Assembly (NCBI RefSeq): GCF_000314895.2
Contig: NZ_CM001773.1
Span: 1,044,831-1,108,830, forward strand
DNA length: 64,000 bases
Direction: 5' to 3'
From: Providencia sneebia DSM 19967
GTDB lineage: Bacteria; Pseudomonadota; Gammaproteobacteria; Enterobacterales; Enterobacteriaceae
Shown: positions 59,145 through 64,000 of the stretch, in pieces
Position numbering within the stretch: the stretch's first letter is position 1
How the letters are laid out: each line of letters starts with the position of its first letter
Made by a program: the position numbers and the translations under genes
The notes under the pieces: model-generated
What the model was told of the DNA's origin: nothing
Database searches by the model: none
What the model saw: only the letters and a program-made list of their open reading frames with translations

Positions 59145-60188
59145 ATGTCGATGATTAATTCAACTATCAGTGAGAATTATTCACTGATGATGCAAGATCA
59201 TGAATCGGCTGTTAAGGCTGAAAAGCCGGATGTACAGCAAAAGGCAGAAAGTGTCTCACCTAAGCAGCCTTTACCAAGTAGTGCACTATCTGAAAATGAC
59301 TTATGGCGCATGGTTTCAAATGCTTTTAAAGAATTAGCTGATGGTTTGTCTGGCACAGCCAAAGAAAATTCAGATGCCAAAAAAGCCATGATTAATACAG
59401 TACGTGACTCACGAATTGCTCAGTTAGAAGAACGAACTGCGAAGCTAAAAGAGCAAGCTGAAGCTGAAAGTAAGAAAGGGTTTTGGAGCAAGATTGGTAT
59501 GGCATTAGGTTTTATTGCCGCCATTATCATCGCACCATTTAATCCCGTTATGGCTGCCGTTATGGTTGGCACTATGGTTGCTACAATTGTCGTACCAAAA
59601 GTGATGGATAAAATCCTTCAAGCCTTTGGTGTAGATGAAAAAATTCGTAAATGGGTTAATGTTGCGCTTGAAGTTACCATTGGGGTTATTGGTGCAGTTT
59701 TAAGCTTTAACCCTGCCAACATTATGTCTTCTGTGGGAAAAGCCGCCGCAAATGTAACCGCAAAAGTGGGAAGTGTACTTAGCAAAGCTGTTGATGCATT
59801 GAAAACATTTAAGGCATTTTCTGCGATTTCTCAGAAAGTACAACAAGTTATTTCAAAAGCTATCAAGTTGGTAGAGCCTTTGGTAGCAAAAATTCAAGAG
59901 TTTGTTAAAGGCGGGCATCAGGCATCAGCACGAATTGGCCAAGTGACATCTGTGACTACAGATGTCACAAGTGTTGTGAGCACTGGTTATAGCATTAAAT
60001 CTGCCGCAATTACTCGCGATTTGGAAATGGCTCAAGCTGACCAAGATGAATTAGAAACTCGCTTGCAGCAAATACAAATTATGCTTGATACCGCAATGAA
60101 AACGATGGCTCATGCTTTCGAATCTTTATTTGATACGAAAGATGCTGCTCGTAAAAATATTCAAAAATCAATCAGTATTCATATGTAA
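59145..60188 (+). CDS. sctE: T3SS translocon subunit SctE (SipB/YopB-like)
   Basis: The 347-residue pore-forming translocator has an N-terminal disordered region, a coiled coil at ~85-110, two hydrophobic segments ~117-151 ('GFIAAIIIAPFNPVMAAVMV') and ~171-188 ('VNVALEVTIGVIGAVLSF'), with a short loop between, then amphipathic helices to the end ('DELETRLQQIQIMLDTAMKT'). This is the IpaB/SipB/YopB topology, in compact form. A GGAG box lies 8 nt upstream. SctB follows. Confidence 0.88.
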   Translation: MSMINSTISENYSLMMQDHESAVKAEKPDVQQKAESVSPKQPLPSSALSENDLWRMVSNAFKELADGLSGTAKENSDAKKAMINTVRDSRIAQLEERTAKLKEQAEAESKKGFWSKIGMALGFIAAIIIAPFNPVMAAVMVGTMVATIVVPKVMDKILQAFGVDEKIRKWVNVALEVTIGVIGAVLSFNPANIMSSVGKAAANVTAKVGSVLSKAVDALKTFKAFSAISQKVQQVISKAIKLVEPLVAKIQEFVKGGHQASARIGQVTSVTTDVTSVVSTGYSIKSAAITRDLEMAQADQDELETRLQQIQIMLDTAMKTMAHAFESLFDTKDAARKNIQKSISIHM

Positions 60189-60197
60189 GGAATGAAA

Positions 60198-60938
60198 ATG
60201 GAAATACAATTTACTAATACGCATGCAATGTCTGCAATGAATTTTCAAGATAATGCGAATAAGCCCCAAGTAGATGCAATTAAACAAACTAATGATTCTT
60301 TAAAATCCGCAGAATCTGGTTTTAAGACAATTAATAGTGAAAAAACGGTCAGTATGAGTCAGTTATTGGCTTTACTTAGTGAAATTATTGATGCTTCTGC
60401 ATCTTTACGTAATGTCATGATGATAAATCGAATTACTGAAGCGGGTGCAACTGCAGAAATGGCGAAGGTAGCCGCTGGCGTTAAGAAGGATGATGCACAC
60501 CTTAAGTTTGGTATTAAATTAGCATCAGGTGTATTCAGTATGGGTATGTCAACTGTTGCAGCGGTTAGAACGGGTCAAGTTAAAATGGTACAGGATAAGC
60601 ATTTATCTAAAGCCGGGCTTGGTGAAAATGCACGTGTTTCTGACCTTTCTGCAGATAAGATTAATGAAATATCGGCTTCGTTACAGCAACAACGTACGGC
60701 TAAGTACAATATGGTTAATCAGACTTCTGGCGCTGCGGATAATATGATGGGAAATGTGAGTGAAATGATTTCTGCATCGGCTATCCAACAGCAAGAAGAA
60801 ACAAAATCATCAATTGATCTTAAAGAAAAGTATGATGCTCAATTGACTTCATTTATTGATACATTAGGTAATACTATTGCTCAAATTTTGAAGTCTCTGG
60901 AAGCAATCCAGGCGGCCTCTTTGGTTACTAACCGTTAA
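60198..60938 (+). CDS. sctB: T3SS translocon subunit SctB (SipC/YopD-like)
   Basis: The 246-residue translocator has a hydrophobic-amphipathic stretch around 'LKFGIKLASGVFSMGMSTVA' and a C-terminal helix 'LTSFIDTLGNTIAQILKSLE'. I chose ATG 60198 (MEIQFTN): AAGGA lies 6 nt before it, but only directly against ATG 60192. It pairs with SctE to make the host-membrane pore. A strong hairpin follows. Confidence 0.85.
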   Translation: MEIQFTNTHAMSAMNFQDNANKPQVDAIKQTNDSLKSAESGFKTINSEKTVSMSQLLALLSEIIDASASLRNVMMINRITEAGATAEMAKVAAGVKKDDAHLKFGIKLASGVFSMGMSTVAAVRTGQVKMVQDKHLSKAGLGENARVSDLSADKINEISASLQQQRTAKYNMVNQTSGAADNMMGNVSEMISASAIQQQEETKSSIDLKEKYDAQLTSFIDTLGNTIAQILKSLEAIQAASLVTNR

Positions 60939-60946
60939 TTAAGGAG

Positions 60947-60972
60947 AGTGCGAGCATTATTATGCTCGCACT
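60947..60972 (+). terminator. Strong hairpin after SctB (attenuator candidate)
   Basis: AGTGCGAGCAT pairs perfectly with ATGCTCGCACT around four nt (11 bp). No T-run follows, so it may attenuate rather than stop transcription, or protect the translocator mRNA end. Confidence 0.6.
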
Positions 60973-60980
60973 AATTGGCT

Positions 60981-61163
60981 ATGGCGATAGCGCCAATTAT
61001 GTATTCTCAATCACGTTTCGTGCAACGTGTATCTTCTACAGAATCTTCAAATAAAACAAATGAATTTGGTAATCAAAATTCACGGAAAGTACGTGATATT
61101 ACCAAAGTTGAAAAGCAGCAAAAAAACAGCCTAGGTTATTCCGGATCCGTGCTGTACAAATGA
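60981..61163 (+). CDS. Small basic T3SS-associated protein (60 aa)
   Basis: From ATG 60981 the frame gives ~60 residues, rich in Ser, Asn and Lys ('SSNKTNEFGNQNSRKVR'), with no known motif. It overlaps the next gene's start by 4 nt (ATGA), supporting that it is translated. The start is uncertain because the ribosome site would lie in the hairpin. Confidence 0.45.
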   Translation: MAIAPIMYSQSRFVQRVSSTESSNKTNEFGNQNSRKVRDITKVEKQQKNSLGYSGSVLYK

Positions 61164-61558
61164 GTAGCCGTAATCAACGACATTTGGCACGACATATACA
61201 AGGACACATGCTCAGAGCATTAACAGATTGGCATGGATTTATAGAAAGCCTACCTGAAATAGAACAATTAGATGATGCATATTTGTTTGTGCTTCATTCT
61301 GTTTATCAATCTCAGCATTTATATCCTAAAGATGTTTATAATAAATTGAGCGTTTATTTTGAAAAGATGGCGCTACATTTTAAAAATACACCAGAGCTTG
61401 AAGTCAATTCATCACTAATAAATAAATTAATTACTAAAGATAATGTAATTTCAAACCTAATGGCAATATTAAATTTATGTCGTCGATATGAACAGCGTAA
61501 AGTGAAGTTAAAACGTAGGAATAAACAATCAGATAATGGTGAAATGAGTGCAGATTAA
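61160..61558 (+). CDS. Basic T3SS-locus protein of unknown function (132 aa)
   Basis: This basic, helical protein has 'RHIQGHMLRALTDWHGFIES' near the start and a Lys/Arg-rich C-terminus 'RRYEQRKVKLKRRNKQ'. It is coupled to its neighbours by overlaps of 4 and 11 nt. It could be a chaperone or a stalk component (SctO-type genes are basic coiled coils), but no motif proves this. Confidence 0.5.
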   Translation: MSSRNQRHLARHIQGHMLRALTDWHGFIESLPEIEQLDDAYLFVLHSVYQSQHLYPKDVYNKLSVYFEKMALHFKNTPELEVNSSLINKLITKDNVISNLMAILNLCRRYEQRKVKLKRRNKQSDNGEMSAD

Positions 61559-61979
61559 ACAAAAAAATAAGAGAGTTGATTGTATTCAGAATGGAGAAAT
61601 TAATATTGACCCATATGAGATGCTTGTTCGTAAATTAGAAAGAATGAGTTGGAATGGTTTATCTGATCCAGAGTTTCATTTAGATAAATCTTCTGTCATT
61701 ACATGGTTTTCACAATTTCGTAATTATTCGGATGATTTTGTAAAATCAGTATTGGTTGAAGGTATTCTAAATAATGAATTTCATAATATTTTATATGTTT
61801 TAAGTTTAGTTCAATCAAATGATTTTCGTGAGATGACGTCAATGGAGGCATATACATTACTCTATCAGTTTGTATGTAATGTCCCTAAATCAATAGAAGA
61901 GTGGATTGATGATAGTGACCTAGCCATGAGTCAAAATGTTTTAGCTTTATTATCACAAAGCCATAAAGGTAATTTTTAA
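61548..61979 (+). CDS. T3SS-locus protein of unknown function (143 aa)
   Basis: GTG 61548 is preceded by GGTGA and overlaps the upstream gene by 11 nt. The 143-residue product is helical and acidic: 'YEMLVRKLERMSWNGLSDPE', 'WFSQFRNYSDDFVKSVLVEG', 'EWIDDSDLAMSQNVLALLS'. The tail loosely resembles gatekeeper/TyeA-type helices, which I would not rely on. Confidence 0.5.
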   Translation: MQIKQKNKRVDCIQNGEINIDPYEMLVRKLERMSWNGLSDPEFHLDKSSVITWFSQFRNYSDDFVKSVLVEGILNNEFHNILYVLSLVQSNDFREMTSMEAYTLLYQFVCNVPKSIEEWIDDSDLAMSQNVLALLSQSHKGNF

Positions 61980-62551
61980 TGGAAAACTATGTAAGCTTTA
62001 TGCCTAAATATGAAATTAATAAAACTAATTATAAAAAAATTCAATATATTATTGGACGGAATTTTGAAAATCAGGATTTTTCAATTAATTTTTATGGGAT
62101 TGAAAGGCACCTTCCTGAAGGTAAAGAATTTATTAAATTAAAAATTGAACATGTAGGCATAAGTGGGGATTGCTATATTGCCACCTCTGAGCTAGAACGA
62201 TCTTTAGGAACGAGCCTTAAATCGTTTAGTGAGAAATATATTGAATATATCATTAACTATAATATCGGTAATTATGGTGTTAAATTTGAAAAGTTTATGA
62301 ATTATAGTGAAATGATGCAAATGCCAGTATTAATCTCGGCTTCAACGAATTTACACAATAAGCAATACTCGATATACTTTTGTGTGAAAGATTTATTGGT
62401 AAATTCAGAATTTTTAAAAAGTAGGGTATCAAATTGGTCCGGTAGTCTAAAATTATCTTTAGATTTTAAAGTGTCTCAAGTATTGCTGAATACTCAAGAG
62501 ATAAATGAATTGAGTAACGACGATATTGTTTTATTAAGTAAATATAAATGA
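61979..62551 (+). CDS. SctQ-like T3SS C-ring/sorting platform protein (candidate)
   Basis: This 190-residue protein has a beta-rich C-terminal segment ('YSIYFCVKDLLVNSEFLKS', then 'LKLSLDFKVSQVLLNTQEIN', 'ELSNDDIVLLSKYK') that resembles a SPOA domain end, as in SctQ/SpaO ('...LxxLxxGDVLLL'). SctQ proteins are ~300 residues, so the second SPOA domain is missing or separate. Start overlaps the previous stop by 1 nt. Confidence 0.45.
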   Translation: MENYVSFMPKYEINKTNYKKIQYIIGRNFENQDFSINFYGIERHLPEGKEFIKLKIEHVGISGDCYIATSELERSLGTSLKSFSEKYIEYIINYNIGNYGVKFEKFMNYSEMMQMPVLISASTNLHNKQYSIYFCVKDLLVNSEFLKSRVSNWSGSLKLSLDFKVSQVLLNTQEINELSNDDIVLLSKYK

Positions 62552-62838
62552 TGATTGGACCTATAGAAAGCTTTCTTGACTATATTGAGAAAAATGAAAA
62601 ACATGTTTTTCAAAATTGCTTAGATGATGCTATATACCCTATTATTCCTTTTTATCAATTAGTTTATGTATTAAATGTTGAAGATACAATTAAAGAGCTT
62701 ATTGATATTGATAAGCAATTTAACAGTAAATTAATTCGAGTTGATGGTTATTTAACAGCAGTAATGGCTGAGGAAAATTACCAGAAAAAAGAATTTACGA
62801 ATAGCGTTATTCATATTTTGAAAATGATGAGGTTTTAA
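62548..62838 (+). CDS. T3SS-locus small protein (96 aa)
   Basis: A 96-residue, helical, acidic protein ('IESFLDYIEKNEKHVFQ', 'VEDTIKELIDIDKQFNSK'). It overlaps the previous gene (ATGA) and is 1 nt from the next. Size, acidic nature and place directly before a secreted-protein gene fit a class I effector chaperone, but without any motif. Confidence 0.45.
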   Translation: MMIGPIESFLDYIEKNEKHVFQNCLDDAIYPIIPFYQLVYVLNVEDTIKELIDIDKQFNSKLIRVDGYLTAVMAEENYQKKEFTNSVIHILKMMRF

Positions 62839-62839
62839 C

Positions 62840-64000
62840 ATGGCATTATCACCTATTTCCTTACCATCGGTAAGTAAAAGTGAATTATCTCAAGAACCTA
62901 TGGTTAAGTCTGAACTAAAGAATATTCGTTTAGAAAATTCTATTCTTGCACCATTGGAACATAAAGGGGCGACGTTATTATCTGATAATGTCTGTTCTGA
63001 GCTAAAAAGTAGTGACAGTATTCTTATAAATGATAAAAGTAACAATAAACCTATAATAAAAAATAAACAGCAAAAAAAAATGATAATAAAATAACAAATA
63101 AGGATACAAAAGGCTCAAATAATGTTAGCAATAAGAAAAAAGCCCAAGGGCAAATTATTGCATTAAGTCTTACTACCATTATCGGTGCCGTATTAGCACC
63201 GCTAACTGGTGGGATGAGTTTACTTCCTACGGCATTTTTGGTTGTATATGGGAATGCAGCGGCTATTGCTATGTATGGTGGTTCAAAGCATTTTTTGGAT
63301 GATATAAAAAACATCAAGAGCAGGAAATTGAGCCTGAAACAACACCATCAAATACAGCAGCTAAATTAACCCCAACTCCTTTTAGTTTGCAAACAGAACC
63401 CAATATTGACAAAAATGATCCAAATCCATTTGGAAATGGTCGTTCTGAGAATGTACCTTCTAAGCCTCAGCAATTTAATAAACAAACAGTTGATGAAAAA
63501 GTAGAAGAAACTGATCCTCAACCGCAAAGTTTGGTTGGCGATATTTTAGAGTATCAGCTTATCGGTAATGATAAAGTAGATGGCGATAAGGCTGTCTTGC
63601 AGGAAGCTATCGCGCAATTTCTGCGTACACCAATTTCTAAATGTATTAGTACAGAGCAAAATCTTACTCAAGCTAATTTTTCTACACCCATTAAGAAATT
63701 ACTTGAAGAAAAAGGCATCAGTGCTGAATTAAATCCCAATTGTGCAGTTAGTGATTCAGTTCATTCGGGTGAAAATCTACAGGTTTTTGCCATTAGAAAT
63801 ATGCCCGAGATTAATCAACATACTGATTTAGTTACACCTGAAAATAATAAAAAGAACACATTAGGTGAGAAAAAAAGTATTCAGCACGCCATTACAGCGC
63901 CCATGGATTATTTGAAAAAGCCAGTTATTAGCAGTGCAGGCTCAGCTGCGTCTATGAGCGGCAACTATTTAAGTGGCGTGAGACACAATGTGGTTGATCC
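62840..64000 (+). pseudogene. Large T3SS-linked secreted protein gene, two frame breaks, runs off the window
   Basis: The first frame (ATG 62840, GAGG upstream) has a Ser/Pro/Lys-rich N-terminus of T3SS-substrate type and ends at 63094. Adding one A to the A9 at 63072-63080 continues it into 'GQIIALSLTTIIGAVLAPLT' and a second hydrophobic segment, and one A in the A6 at 63306-63311 continues into a frame that is open to the window end ('TPSNTAAKLTPTPFSLQTEP', 'AIAQFLRTPISKCISTEQ', 'SSAGSAASMSGNYLSGVRHN'). The composite is >380 residues with a membrane-type region near residues 100-140. Family is not recognised. The open frame from 63312 on is not a shadow, since it is free of stops over ~690 nt. 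Confidence 0.6.

Overview
The window is enterobacterial chromosome, most likely Providencia or a close relative in Morganellaceae. I infer this from the order rpsU-dnaG-rpoD / tsaD / plsY / folB / cca / glnE / hldE / ribB / tolC / nudF-cpdA-yqiA-parE / parC / plsC / sufI, which matches the E. coli 68-69 min region, together with low GC and accessory genes typical of that family. No species name can be read from the sequence alone.

Layout. (1) 0.3-2.1 kb: a GNAT acetyltransferase and a 2,4-diaminopentanoate dehydrogenase-like NAD(P) enzyme. (2) 2.4-11.1 kb: a decayed mobile element in the 3' end of a tRNA-Ile(CAU) gene. It is bounded by a 52-nt direct repeat and has integrase arm-type repeats at both ends. 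The minus-strand order is integrase remnant, Icd-like inhibitor, small early genes, portal, head closure, connector, HNH, TerS, TerL. With HNH-TerS-TerL placed after portal and connectors, this looks like a capsid-forming phage-inducible chromosomal island (cf-PICI) rather than an HK97 prophage. Capsid, protease, primase and AlpA are absent, and the integrase lacks its catalytic C-terminus. A stand-alone ClpX-type zinc finger protein sits as cargo beside the tRNA. (3) 11.7-13.9 kb: an HdeB-like acid chaperone and an MFS exporter preceded by a Fur-box-like site and a TetR-type palindrome. (4) 14.1-19.9 kb: a compact four-gene lipid-type operon (LCAT-like hydrolase, PlsC-like acyltransferase, PAP2 membrane phosphatase, and a dikinase-type phosphotransferase laid out like rifampin phosphotransferase). 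I know of no named pathway for this combination. (5) 19.9-50.4 kb: conserved core genes, including an FMN riboswitch before ribB and wild-type-looking ParC/ParE quinolone regions. (6) 50.4-64 kb: an AT-rich accessory block with a broken, orphan fimbrial usher, a membrane-anchored ToxR/HilA-type regulator, and part of a type III secretion locus (inner rod SctI, ring lipoprotein SctJ, a SctK candidate, a class II chaperone, translocators SctE and SctB, several unknown genes, a SctQ-like gene, and a large secreted-protein gene running off the window).

The T3SS part has a pattern worth attention. The usher, the gene between the chaperone and SctE, and the last gene are each interrupted where adding a single A to an A-run restores one long frame (five sites). 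Equally long A-runs in parE and ygiF are intact. This means local decay, transcriptional slippage or homopolymer miscalls, and only raw reads or RNA data can separate these.

The strongest candidates for new biology are the four-gene lipid/phosphotransferase operon, the cf-PICI remnant with its ClpX zinc-finger cargo and hybrid tRNA, and the divergent T3SS locus.
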